A DNA stretch of 64,000 nt from NCBI GenBank assembly GCA_013368445.1, contig JAACJO010000011.1, forward strand, positions 1,648,369 to 1,712,368, given 5' to 3'. A program made the translations under genes and the position numbers. Positions 11,862 through 23,366 of this stretch are shown here, piece after piece (position 1 is the stretch's first letter; every line of letters begins with the position of its first letter). The notes beneath the pieces are model-generated. The model ran no database searches, was not told the DNA's origin, and worked only from the letters and a program-made list of their open reading frames with translations. Origin of the DNA: Leucocoprinus leucothites. Its lineage: Eukaryota; Basidiomycota; Agaricomycetes; Agaricales; Agaricaceae.

Positions 11862-13535
11862 TTTCTCACTATCATCGTCATCAACCAATCATTTTCACCC
11901 ATCGCATGTCTGTTTAGTTATAAATGGAACATTGCTTGTTTCCATGGAAATTTTCACTCCCCCATCCGGACCCTACGGCCCGTTATACCGGAACTTCGCA
12001 GAGGCGAGTTCTCGTGTTGTCCACTCTTTTTTTTTGTCATGTACGCTTTTTCAGTGTTCCTTAGATTGATTCTTGGATACTTATTATTACTACTGATACC
12101 TTGAGTTTATTTGCCCTTCCTTTTTTTGGTTATCCTCGCACATCCACTCTTCCGGTCGTTCATTGTCATGCTTTTTGTTGGATAGTTGGGTGTGTATATA
12201 GGTTTTGCTGAATAGATATAATATACCCTTATATTAGACGGCCCTCGAATACTTGTTTTCGTGATCCTCATCAGCAACAAAACGAGGAACCACACAGGTT
12301 GATCATGGATCACGTGAGGATGTGGCAGGAGGTAAACGCACCTCGGCTTAGTCGGTCAACCTTTCATACTTGCTTCGACTGCGTTCAGCTGACTGTCGGT
12401 AGGTATTAGGCTATGAAAGCTCCCAAGATGCCTTAGAACGCTGGCATATGTCCCATGGAAACTTCCTATTGCTACCAGCGTCTGAGTTTCCGGATGTATG
12501 GATGACCGCTTCTTCAATATTATCGGGGCATTGTGTACTGGCTGGCTAAAAGAAGAGCGGTGGTTCGTTTTGTATATGCGCTAAGACGGGCCCAAGTGAG
12601 TGGACCATTGTTGATGATGAATAATTCAAGCTGATCAGGTGGCGTTACAAGACCTGAAGCGCTTGTATATTCCATTACAGGCCCAAACTACTCACGAGTG
12701 GCGAATCTCTACTATCGAACTAGAACAATAAAAGGTTAAATGGGTACAGAGGGACGGCTCCATGGCGCTAATTGTGGTCCATAGGGCGCCTGATGAACAC
12801 ATGGTTTTCCTCGCGTTCGGCATGCGTCTGGACTTCTTCTTCTTTTCCTCAAAAAGAACAATCTGCTGGATTAACTCCTCATGTCACGAATCTATGGCCG
12901 TGCATTTATCACAGCCAATGCTAGGTGGCGTTGTCCATCCTTGTTCCATGAGGATCCAATTCAAGTGAATTCCAAACTCAGAATGCGAATTGTGGATGAT
13001 ATGTCATTGGGCGTTCGGTGTGTGCCTCACTGGCTCCGCCTGCTGGGACAACGCTTATTTGGGCAAGTTAGGTCATGGGAGGAAGTCCTAGTTCCCTCTT
13101 AGCCCTCTATGCGTCATTATGCAGGCGAATTTTACATGTTGTGGACCTACTCAATTGCCATGTTCCGGGTCCAACGAAAGCTATCAAACAGATTCGATAT
13201 ACGTTTTGACTCCATCGTCATTCAGCGTAATGACTCTATATTCTGTTCTACGCTGACTCGGAAACTGTAGAACCCGTACTGACAAAAAGAACCGGAATCT
13301 CTAGATCAAGCAACGTGCATGCCGTGAGGTACCTGGAACCTGTCAGACATGGCATCACTCCCTCTCCGACGAAAGCGATCAATGCTGTCAGAGGCGCGCA
13401 TACATTTGACGCCAACCGTCCTACGTGGAGTTATAACCTCGACGGAAATCGTCCTTCCCGAGTTAACCCACCGCCAGGGTACTCGCACCCTGTTCTCTCC
13501 AACCGTAAAACGCCTTAAACTCAACTTTCTTCCTC
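11862..13535. other. Intergenic region, no gene seen
   Basis: About 1.7 kb with only short frames lacking conserved motifs. It contains the tetraspanin 3' region (T-rich, to about 12250) and the upstream region of the first Ser/Pro-rich paralogue. Confidence 0.5.
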
Positions 13536-15195
13536 ATGCCGTTTTTTGAAGGCTCAACCGATGTAAAGATTAATGGAGGCACCTTTCACGATCATGGGCA
13601 TCATAACCAGACGACTAATAATCGACAAACATATAGTGAGTCGTTATTTCATTTCTTTGTTACCATTGCCGACCAAACACAGACAGTTATGCCCATGGAT
13701 CTACTCTCAATAACGGAAATGGTGGGTGTCAAACTAAGAGATAATAGTTCAGGGCGTATTATTCACGTACTGGAACCTGATGCTACTAGGTTCAGTTTCT
13801 AACGAAGAGTTGCAAAGATTCTTGGCGTGGCAGCAGCAAGTGTCATCCTCCACACCAACCGCTTCCCAGCAAGGCATCGGTGCTCAAGCCCATCCGCAAA
13901 TCGCTTATACGCAGCCCAGCACCCCCGGCAACGCTGAGAGAGGTCGAGCTCATGAGCAACGCGGTTATACCCGCAACCAATCATACTTGCCGATGGATAC
14001 TCAGCAGGACGTTGTGTCGAACGACCAATATGAGCACATATCTCGCAGTCCGCCCATGTCACGCTCACGGTCGCCTCAGTGTGCACCACCGCTAACAAAT
14101 TCCGTTCACACCCCGCCATCGTCCCGCACCTTATCCCCGCCACCCATCGGTAGGGGCACTACGGGGCCCTCAGTACGCCATCGAGAGAATTCTTGGAAAC
14201 AGATCCTGGAAGAGCCTGATTATCTATCCGAGGAGCCCTCTGCATATGATGACTTATCCACCACCCAGGGAGGATACCCACTGGGAGATCAGGGTATACC
14301 ACGACCTCATTCAACACCGGCTGGCCTTTCTCAGTTGTCGGTACCAGCCGCTCACACATCTTTTTCGCGACGCCATATCGACATCCCAGCTGGTGAATAC
14401 CAGGCATACCCACAGAACACTTTCGACACACAAGGGTTATCCCCACCTCGTTCCCATTTACCGTTCTCCCCTCCATCACAAAGCCTTCGATCCGACTGGG
14501 GTAATGCACACTCAGCTGTTTCTCAGTCATCATCGAACGCGACTTATATACATCCACTTGATACATCTTTGTCTGGGCCTGTGTATCCTAGGCACGGTGT
14601 ACCTGTCCAGATTCCTGTCCAGGACAGACGAACCACTCAAACGAGGCCGTCCGCATCACATGCTTCCCCGACCACGCCACCACAACACTATCAGTCGCAA
14701 CTGGCTTCCTCTCATCCCGCTGTAAACGCGGCTGCACTACCTACAAATAATCCCAATCATATATCGCAAGCTTCACCATCAGATTCATCCAATGGCTCGA
14801 GTATTTACACGAATACCAGTAAGATAAAACAGATTGAATCATTTTCGGAGCTAATGCCGACTTTTTCAGCTCCTTCGACGGCTGTTACAACTCCTATTAT
14901 TGAACCATCACCAGCGAAACCTTTCGAGGACATAACGGATCCCAGACTCGCTCACCTTCCTAGCGAGTTGGTGGCACCGACTACTGGTCCTGTCACACCC
15001 ACGCCTGTTCCAACTCCGAATCCCGTTGTTTATCTCCCTCCAACTCCTCTCGATGTTTTTGCCGCTCTCAAACCGCTAAGTGATCACTACATGACCCCTG
15101 TTGTGGAAAAGGAGAGAATTCGGAAGAGGGATATGGTCAAAAACTTTCTCGGAATCAAGCCGTCACCTAGTAGGGCGGAGCCAGCGCAGAATTAA
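13536..15195 (+). CDS. Ser/Pro-rich protein with N-terminal INGG motif (paralogue A)
   Basis: First of three related genes on this strand. Exons 13536-13635, 13683-13721 and 13790-15195 give 514 residues; both introns are phase 1. The N-terminus reads MPFFEGSTDVKINGGTFHD, then a His/Asn-rich stretch. Exon 3 begins GSVSNEELQRFLAWQQQ, matched in paralogue C by a similar segment ending QQFLAWRQR. The body is rich in Ser, Pro, Thr and Gln with no predicted fold. The C-terminus has PLDVFAALKPL followed by a basic tail, again shared with paralogue C. No signal peptide or membrane segment. The short Gly/Asn motif after MPFF resembles N-terminal motifs I know from Agaricomycete NACHT/STAND proteins; a role in homotypic interaction is speculation. 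Family function unknown to me. Confidence 0.8.
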
Positions 15196-16773
15196 TCTCG
15201 CAGAGGTAGCGGGCTCGTCTTTGATGCTCATTCATGTTTAACTATCTGCTTTGGTTGTGACAGTTGAAATGGTAGCTACTTATTTGTACGATTTGTTCGT
15301 TTGTTCCTTATGTGGTGCACTCGTGACGGGTACTACAGGGTAGCACATTTTGTTCAAACAGCAGGCTGAGATAAATTCGATTAATTATACTGGCACCACG
15401 CCTAGAGGACATGCGTTAGTCTGAGAACAATCGCACGCATGAAATTCAGCTGAGTTCAGAGTTTTATGTACACAGGTGAATATCACGATTTGGCACGTGT
15501 GGGCTCGCTACTCGCTCAGTGGCGCATCAGCCACAGCTATATCCATGATGAGTCCTGCGGCATAGTTATTTTGCGTTCATTCACTGATGAGCGCATGTCC
15601 ATTATCAGGAAGTAGCAAGCGGGGTGTAGTGCATACTATTCGGGTGCGTCCTCCGTAGTCATTAGCCCCGCAAATTTTAAGCGCGCTTATGACACCATCG
15701 TTCGTTTTCGTCGGAGCTTCTCCAGCTACCTCGCGGCATCCGCAATACTGGATTTAAAGGTTCCGCCAGTGAGCTGCAGAGCCGTCGTCTGACATTCACG
15801 AAACCTATATTAATCCGAATGATCAGCTGTCCAGTGCACTTGAAATCAGGTGGATAACTTTGGCTGGACAGGATGCATGGTGATTGATCGAGTTCACTTT
15901 AGGGTTAAAGATATCGGGTGGCAAAGAGGAACGGCCTGGACCAGAAGGAAAAGAAAGTCGCGGAACCGAATAAGCAAGGGCCCAGCAAAAAACCTTTATT
16001 AGAAATGAGCTAGGGACGTGAGTCGGTGCAAGGCCGGTGTCGGGAGTAATTTCGGAAGGAGGGTGCTGAAGTTGGGAGCTCAGGCGCATCAACTTGGTGC
16101 AATCATCCCGCTCCAGGATATGTATGGGATTCTCATTTGATGCGTATTCATTGTTTAGGGTAGTAAGGACAGAACGTAGCCCATAAGCTGTCCGTCAAGT
16201 CGTACTAATGAGAGTAGTCATGTACTGTTTATATAATTTAAATCTGTGGCATATCACTGAATATAAAATCACCAAAAATATCACTGTCGAAAATGTTATC
16301 TACATCACAGCGGCCCAATAGTACTGGCCAGTACCCACTGCAACAATGGAAAAAACGGCTTATATTTTGGATTTGCGTGACTCACTGCCATCAATCATAG
16401 TATCACTACAGCTCAGGTTGGCCTTGACTCCGGCGCACAGTGCTACATGGGATATTTGCTGTATCCCTTCGACCGTGACGGAGTCTTTTAATTTCTGATA
16501 CGTATCATAATAATGCATCTTCCTGATGTTGCTCATTATCGGTGTACATTTTGCTTATCTCTCACATTATTATCGTAATGCATACATACTAATAAATCAA
16601 TACCCGACGTCGGTATGCGCACATCAGGGTCAGAGGGCGCAGTCTCCGGCGCATGCCATGAGGTGTCTCCGGGAATGCTATGGGGTGACGGAATGCCGAG
16701 TCCGACCGGGTGATGTACCTGACGGACGTTGCTCGATTCCGGGGTTTTTCTTTCCTTCTGGTATATACCCGAT
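15196..16773. other. Intergenic region, no gene seen
   Basis: Short frames on both strands (for example 15823-16092 minus) lack splice-consistent continuation or family motifs. Likely the 3' region of paralogue A and distal upstream sequence of paralogue B. Confidence 0.45.
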
Positions 16774-16864
16774 TTAGAGGAAATATCGAGAACTCACTGA
16801 ACGAAACAACAGCTCTCCCGTTTGTGTGGGGCTTTGTTCAGTGAGTTCTTGATATTTCCTCTAA
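16774..16864. repeat. 29-bp inverted repeat (hairpin)
   Basis: Arms 16774-16802 and 16836-16864 are 29 nt each, complementary at 28 of 29 positions, separated by a 33-nt loop. The structure sits 153 bp upstream of the start codon of paralogue B and just before its TATA box. Confidence 0.85.
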
Positions 16865-16936
16865 GTCTTGATCTAAATTGAGAACTTCTGTCGACAAGAA
16901 TTATATTTCATGAACGTGCGAATTTGTTATACCAGC

Positions 16937-16944
16937 TATAAAAG
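16937..16944 (+). promoter_or_regulatory. TATA box of paralogue B
   Basis: TATAAAAG, 73 nt before the ATG at 17017, with a CT-rich leader following. Neither neighbour paralogue has so clear a TATA box. Confidence 0.55.
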
Positions 16945-17016
16945 CAGAGGCTGTCCTGATTTCGTCCATTCCTTCGCTAGTTTAATCTCCTCCCTCAACC
17001 ATTATTACCGTTCGAC

Positions 17017-17954
17017 ATGGAGCGCCTTCCTAATATCCATGTCGAAGGGAGGAATAATCGGATGAACTACACACCAAACCACTCCCAAGTTGACAATCGA
17101 GTGATCAGTAAGTCGCCTGAAGTGAAATGTCATCTCCTGTGCTGAGCAAAATACAGATATTTCCGGAGGTCACTCCCAGAGTAAGGTGTATGGAGAGAGA
17201 CGAAGGACTCATTACTAAAACACTACTAGGTCCGGTGTTAGACACTGTCGAACGGCTGTCTTCACTTCCGCCGTCATGGGATAGTCGACTCCAATCACAA
17301 CAAGGAAGTGACCTCGGGACATATGGAATTCCTGCAATGCAAGGCTCTCACCCTACTGGATATCCACCGATTGGATCACCTCCAATTCCCCCGCCTCTTG
17401 GCCGTTATCCATTTCCCCCAAACATCCACCTGGGCCAAAGAGGCATGTCTTGGCCGCCTTCCGGACCAGTGCCATACCCATACTATCAGCCTTTCGGAGC
17501 CTACCATCAGGGAGTATTCGTTCCCGCGCCGCCGCATACTGCCGCTTCTGTGAGTTTTGCTCAGCTTTCCCCTCTGACTCTCGGAAGTTGGAACTAATGT
17601 TAACGTTCGTCTCATCTCGATTACGATTATGTGATGGGATCACTACAGGCGTCAGTCCCAACTTCACCCATCCCACCAATGACGCCCGGCTGGCCACTGA
17701 GTGACTACCATCAAACGCCAACGGTACACCCTGACCACTCGACGCTCAGTGTACCAGTCGCGACCACGAACCCGTCGTCTTCTCCTGGGTCGGTTTCTAC
17801 TACAACATCCATGGATTTGACTGTCGTCACTAGCTTGTCAGGCCAGCATAGCGAGAGTTCAAACACTAGCAATGGTGCAGATTCTCGAAAAAAAAAGGCC
17901 AGGATCAGATGGAAGTGGTTAATAAAGCTTATCCAGATGCTGAAGCCGTCCTAG
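17017..17954 (+). CDS. Pro/Ser-rich protein, paralogue B of the three-gene family
   Basis: Exons 17017-17107, 17157-17180, 17230-17549 and 17649-17954 total 741 nt (246 residues). The first two introns are phase 1, as in paralogues A and C. Exon 1 (RNNRMNYTPNHSQVDNRVI) matches the second half of exon 1 of paralogue C (RNN...PN.S..DNRVY) but lacks the MPFF..INGG segment. The middle is rich in Pro, Gly and Tyr (PPIPPPLGRYPFPP). The C-terminus is basic and tryptophan-rich (RKKKARIRWKWLIKLIQML), which could form an amphipathic membrane- or partner-binding helix. Shorter than its neighbours; function unknown. Confidence 0.72.
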
Positions 17955-18682
17955 TAGTAGATTTTTCGAACGACAGATTAGACCTAGACTTTCCCCATGC
18001 TATACTTTTAAGTTTCACTACTTGGGTAAGCGCGTCAATACGGCATAGTAGACTTCTTTGTCCTTGGACAATGCACGATGTATGGTGTAATGTTGTGTTA
18101 GCCGGAGTTGTATTGACCCGGTAGTGGTCATAAATTAGTTGCCGAGTAACATTTGTTGTATTCTTCTGAGAATAACGATTCAACAGATCACCAAAAGGTC
18201 ATTGCGCGGATGGAGGCCCTGCTCGGCTACCGGACTACGCACCAGTCGAGGAACAATACACGCCTCGTATTTTGTAGAGCGGTTCCTAGGATACATTCAC
18301 AGGTCTCGAGCTCGAAGGACTGGTAGCTGTGTTAACTAAGTTTGGAACAATTATGTCGGCAGCCGCCGAACGCGTCTCCTGTTCTCGAAAACAATTATCT
18401 TCTGACTCCTCCGGTGCAAGATAAAACTAATCACGTAGCATTTGCTTTGGCTACAGTCCCTCACGGATGGCCAGATATTTGTTACGTCCATGAATGGTAC
18501 AAAAGTAACAATGCCCCATGTGGTCTGGCGCTTGTTCGCTTAGTGGACATAGCCTTTGCGGACCCTGGATGAGATCATTTATAACCACCAATCCCTGAGA
18601 GCCTCCCACACTCGAGCCACGCCCTAGCGCTTAACAACTTGTCCAGTCTCCCTAACTGGCTTTTACCTAGTACTCTCCGAAT
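17955..18682. other. Intergenic region, no gene seen
   Basis: About 730 bp between paralogues B and C. The small frames here have no supportable exon structure. Confidence 0.45.
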
Positions 18683-20370
18683 ATGCCGTTCTTCCAAGGA
18701 GCTAGAGATTTTGACATCAATGGAGGGGCGTTTTACGATGTGGCAGGAAACCAGACGAACCACAAGCACGACCACTCTATTCAAGTATCGGGGAGGAATA
18801 ATACCACAACTTTCTCCCCAAACCTGTCGAGGTCGGATAATCGAGTTTATAGTAGGTCTATCCTCCTTCCGATCTGATATTATGACTGATCCGGGTAGAT
18901 TTAGGTCAGAGCAGCGCAAATATCTGGGGGTACAACCCGGGACAGTACAACCATGGTCAGTGTCTTTCGATATCATGATGGGTGATATAGACTTTTGATA
19001 ATAGCAGGTGGATTACCGCAAGGCAACGCTTTTCCATCCGTGGACTATCAAGAATACCAACAATTTCTAGCATGGCGACAGCGAGGATCGCCAACTGCTC
19101 CAACCTCCTTTCAGCCGCCGCATATCACTAGTGCCGTTCCTCAACATCCGCAAATCGCCAATAAGGGGGTGTATGACGGGTATACTAGAGGGAGTGCTCC
19201 TCCAATCCCTTCTCAGGCTTATACTAGCGCCCACCCCGGTAGTCCCAGTAGTCGTCCTTCACATCGAGCAACGAATCCTCTGTACGAACAAGGGTCATCG
19301 GCATATCCTATCTCTCCATCATCTTATCATCAACCTCCGCTCTCTCAACCTGGATGGCAAAACTCGCAAAGTGCACCTCCCGCTCCGTCTCCTCGTCCAG
19401 CTCCACAGCATCAACGGGCCTATAGCCAACCGGCGCTTCACAATGCCAATTTTCTGTCGGAGGAGTCAGAAGTGCTTGCTGGTGCTCCTGAGGCTCGATT
19501 TCCAGGGGAAGGCGCCCTTGCACAGCTGGCGGAGCGACTCGATCAACAAGCCAAAGCTTCGAACCCTTCGAATGCACCTGAACCTCGACCGCATTCCACG
19601 CCCGCAACTGTATCCCAGTCATCACCTCGAACGAGTACTACATCAATACCAGTTCCCACACAGAATACATCTACCACTCACGCACCATCATCGCCGCCCC
19701 CCCTCCAAATAATGCAACTAAGCCTCAACCGTCGCAATCTGCACCCTCTATTCCTGTTGCGAACGCTGTCCCACCACCTGTCCATATCCCCAATCTCCCC
19801 TCACAAGCACTGCCTCACCCTTCGAGTCAGTATCATCGGCCGTCGTCTGCGCACTCCACTAGCAGTTCTTCAGGCGATTCTACTATTCCCGCAAAGAAGA
19901 AAAATAAAACGAAGCACGACTCTGCAACGAATACCAATCTTCCCGTTCAGCCGACTATTCCGGCTCCCTCCAACCCTCATGCAGGAGTTTCATCATCGTC
20001 TTCGAATATACCTGGACCTACGAACGGGACGCCGGTACCGGCCGGATCATCATCAAATATTGCAGCTTCTCCGTTCCGCCTAGAAAATCCGGGCCCGTTA
20101 TCTCCACAGACGACTACCGGATCTGCACCAAATATTCCCGCTCCTTCCACCGCTTCAGCGCCGTTGGCGCCATCTCCTGGGGTCAACGCTCCCTCTACCT
20201 CTGATCCCGGACATACTTCTCTTCCGTCTCCTCTCGACGTTTTCGCTGGCCTCAAACCATTACACAGCGGTGCCCCAGATATGACTCCAGGAAAGACGAA
20301 GAAGAATTGGATGCAAAAAATTGGTCTGAAGAAGTCGAAAAAGTCTAAGCTGACGTCCGGTAGTCCGTAA
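18683..20370 (+). pseudogene. Ser/Pro-rich protein with INGG motif, paralogue C, one-base frameshift
   Basis: Exons 18683-18851, 18899-18955 and 19008-20370, same plan and same intron phases as paralogue A. The N-terminus is MPFFQGARDFDINGGAFYD. Exon 3 opens with a segment containing YQEYQQFLAWRQR. The spliced length is 1,589 nt, one base short of a multiple of three. The frame before the seven-C run at 19697-19703 continues into an implausible Leu/Arg-rich tail, while the frame after it reads as typical Ser/Pro/Thr sequence and ends PSPLDVFAGLKPL plus a Lys-rich tail (KKNWMQKIGLKKSKKSK), exactly as in paralogue A. So either the C run lost one base in this genome or the assembly is wrong by one base. 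With the intact frame it would be 529 residues. Function unknown. Confidence 0.72.
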
Positions 20371-21694
20371 GGTTCAATTACTGCTCATGTTCAAATTATG
20401 TATTCTCCTGTGTTACATTGGTTGGATATGTAGTGGACGGTTTCGACTGTGATTACATTTGATTTTACAACCCTGTTTTCCAGCTCTAAACCACCCTCTC
20501 ATCAGGATCTGCGATTTATCTCACCCACCTCACGCACTCAAGTTAATAAGCAAGTTGATATGCAATCGATCATCCTCGACTCTCATCTTGTGCCAACTGC
20601 TCTCAAGCAGACTGTCAATCTTTATATCTGACCACTATCCGGCGTTCCTGGGCCATATCGTCGGGTTCCTAGCCTTCCATACAGCTAAAACCAGCTCCTA
20701 GTTCACTTTTCCTTCTCTTGAGCACGCCATGAAGCACATAACTATTTTGCTCTGTAGGAAGAATGAACAGGGATTTCGATACGAAACTATGGTATGCATG
20801 CCCACATCACCCAAGGATAATGCTGAACCGTTGGAGGTTCGTTACTTAGACAAGGCGCCAGCTATTCGTGGTATTGGGGCGGGCTCGAAATTGGTATTGT
20901 CATCTGTATGTCTCATCCATTCTGTATGTGAATCCTGGCTTGGTTACGATAAAGCCAAACTACCTTGTCACAAAATTGGACTGTAGTCAATTCGTACCCC
21001 TTATTGTACCGGCATACATCAAGTAACCTGAAGCCTCCATTCTACGTATAATGGAGCTCGGGTCGTTCTCGTCAACCGTTTACATTTTTTCCGAGCATTT
21101 ACGCCGATTATCGAACCAACTGATGAGAGGATGGAGATGGATGAGCTTTTTGTATACCTTAAAGAGTTGGAAAAAAGCGCTAGAGCTCACTGTCCGAATG
21201 GCTGGGAAAACGCCGCTATGAATGTGAGGTAAACGAGATGGTCGTTCGCGATAGAAGAACACCCGATTGTGTACTCCGTCGGAGGTGCCATGTCAACATT
21301 GAATATGTATGCCCGAGCATTAGGTTTGGCGTTTCCAAGCTCAGGTCGCCGAGTTGCTTAGCCAGCATAACAGGCTGCGTCGGGTATTTTGATTGCCGAC
21401 TGACCATGACAGATCATTCCACTTCACAGGGTGTGGAAAGTGTGGGGATCATCAATACTCCGTCCGGAAGGATTAGTCGAGATTAGGATTTGTACTCAGA
21501 TACCGATCATGGCCGAGCATATATAAATGGACGGGGGAAGCGACTAAAAGGATAGTAGGGCACTGCCTGCCTGGCTGTTTCCTTTATTTCGTGACGTGCA
21601 GCCTCATGGCCTAGATGCGATTGCCACATTCTGATTCTTCTCTTCCCCTATTCCTCTTTCCTTAGTCACTTCCATCGCGCCCGCTACGCCCGCC
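20371..21694. other. Intergenic region with a possible TATA box
   Basis: About 1.3 kb without a supported gene. TATATAAA at 21520-21527 lies about 170 bp before the BTB start codon. A plus-strand frame at 20729-20986 begins with a true ATG but shows no family motif and no continuation. Confidence 0.45.
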
Positions 21695-22823
21695 ATGTCT
21701 CCCACCTCGCCGAAAGATGAGAGTTTTGACGGCTCTGTGCCAGATACAACCACCTGCTGCTCTCTCCGTTCTTCATCAACACCGACGGATTGGAAGCTCA
21801 TGGCGACGCAGCATCCCGACTTTTGGTTCCGCGATGGCTCTATTGTACTCTGTGTCGACAAAACACTTTTCAGAGTACACCAAACTATCCTTGGAAAGCA
21901 TTCGGAGGTGTTTGAAGATATGTTCTCACTACCGCAACCTACGGCAGAGGAGGAAGATACGGTAGAGGGCTGTCGTGTGGTGATGCTCCATGATTCGAGG
22001 GATGACTTTGTGGACCTCCTCAGTGCTATATATGACCCTTCGTACGCACAAATTGACCTTTACTTCGTCAGGAACACCACTTACCGCTCCGTGTAGATAT
22101 TTTGACGATCTCCCATCAGATGCCGACTTGGGCCAGGTGCTCACGTTTGTTAGTGGCATCCTGAAGCTCAGTACAAAATATCTCATCCGCTCATTTCGCC
22201 AACGATGCATTGCTCTACTCACATCAAAATTCCCCACGACTTTCGTCGACTATGTCGCAAAATCAAACAGGGATCCCCCTGAGAAATACGACTCGGATTC
22301 CGTCATGCGTGTTGCTGTTCTCGCTCAAGAGAATAACGTTCCGGAAATCCTTCCCTATGCTTATTACTGCATCGCCCGTATGAGTCCGAGGAGGATTCTT
22401 CAACAACGCCCTCACGATGTCTCCTGGAAGGAAAAGACGCTCTGTCTTATCGGGAGGGAAAGGTTGCGGATGGCTGAGATGACCCTCTCCTACACCTTCC
22501 TCCTCATTTTCCAACGCTCCGCAACGTGCGAATCGTACCTGTGCGCCGACGCTCGAGGTCCCCACGCCGAATGGCACGTCGTTGATGCCGCCAAGTCGCC
22601 GAATCCATTACGAAAATACACGACGTGGAGTCGACTCAATGTCTGCAATGCGTGTGTAGCGCATTGCCAAACTCAGCATCAGAAAGGTCGTGAAGAGGTT
22701 TGGGAGAGGCTGCCGGAAATGTTCGAGTTGGGAACTTGGGAGCAGTTGAAGAAGCAGCAAGGAATGAGTGATGGGAGTCCGAGGCTGAAGACGAAACCGA
22801 GTAGACATTCGTTTCCTTTATGA
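21695..22823 (+). CDS. BTB/POZ domain protein
   Basis: Exons 21695-22041 and 22097-22823; the 55-nt intron is phase 2, giving 357 residues. After an acidic/Ser-rich leader, the BTB core starts at about residue 44: FWFRDGSIVLCVDKTLFRVHQTIL, then HSEVFEDMFSLPQ, VVMLHDSRDDFVDLLSAIYDP, and after the intron FVSGILKLSTKYLIRSFRQRCI. This is the layout of the large Agaricomycete BTB family (about 300-370 residues), whose C-terminal part is poorly characterised. Such proteins may act as dimerising adaptors, sometimes for Cullin-3, but no BACK or MATH domain is evident here. The Cys/His content near the C-terminus (CNACVAHC) is typical of this fungal subfamily. Confidence 0.85.
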
Positions 22824-23366
22824 TGACCCTATTTCGATGATACACGATTTGTACGAGGATATATTGGATGTAAGTAATTATTTCTGCTCTGGACCTGACG
22901 CTGTGCGTGCCATACTGCGCAGAGGAGCCTTTGGAGTACATTCTTCCGGGCGCGAGAATACTGAGGCCAGCTGTAGCCGTTGTTCTCAAAGGAGCCTATT
23001 TGTTCTAGCACTCTATATTAATAAAGAACGTTTCATGTCGTCCAGTCCACTGAGGGTTTCCGAGCCTGTCTCACCACGTACCTGGAGGAGGGAAGAACAG
23101 TATTTAATAAGTTGTATGTAGAAGACTATCCATCTGCTGGTAAGTTCAAGCGACTGCGATAAAGCAAGAATGTCCTACGATAGGGTTATGAAGCCAATAT
23201 CTAATCTCTCACTGCTCAGTCCGATGATAACACCCTTGGATCATCGAGGAAGGATCTGGAAGAATGATCTGATCGGGCAATTGACGGTGATCACATGTGC
23301 ACATTACGTGAGATGCTATCATCACTAAGTAGTTCGGTCATCGCTTCCACTGCCTCTTCCACCACA
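22824..23366. other. Intergenic region, no gene seen
   Basis: About 540 bp between the BTB and DSK2 genes; it should contain the BTB 3' region and the DSK2 promoter. No coding frame supported. Confidence 0.5.

Noticed and set aside
20729..20986. Plus-strand ATG frame of 85 residues
   Set aside because: No motif, no upstream promoter feature and no neighbouring exon; treated as chance.
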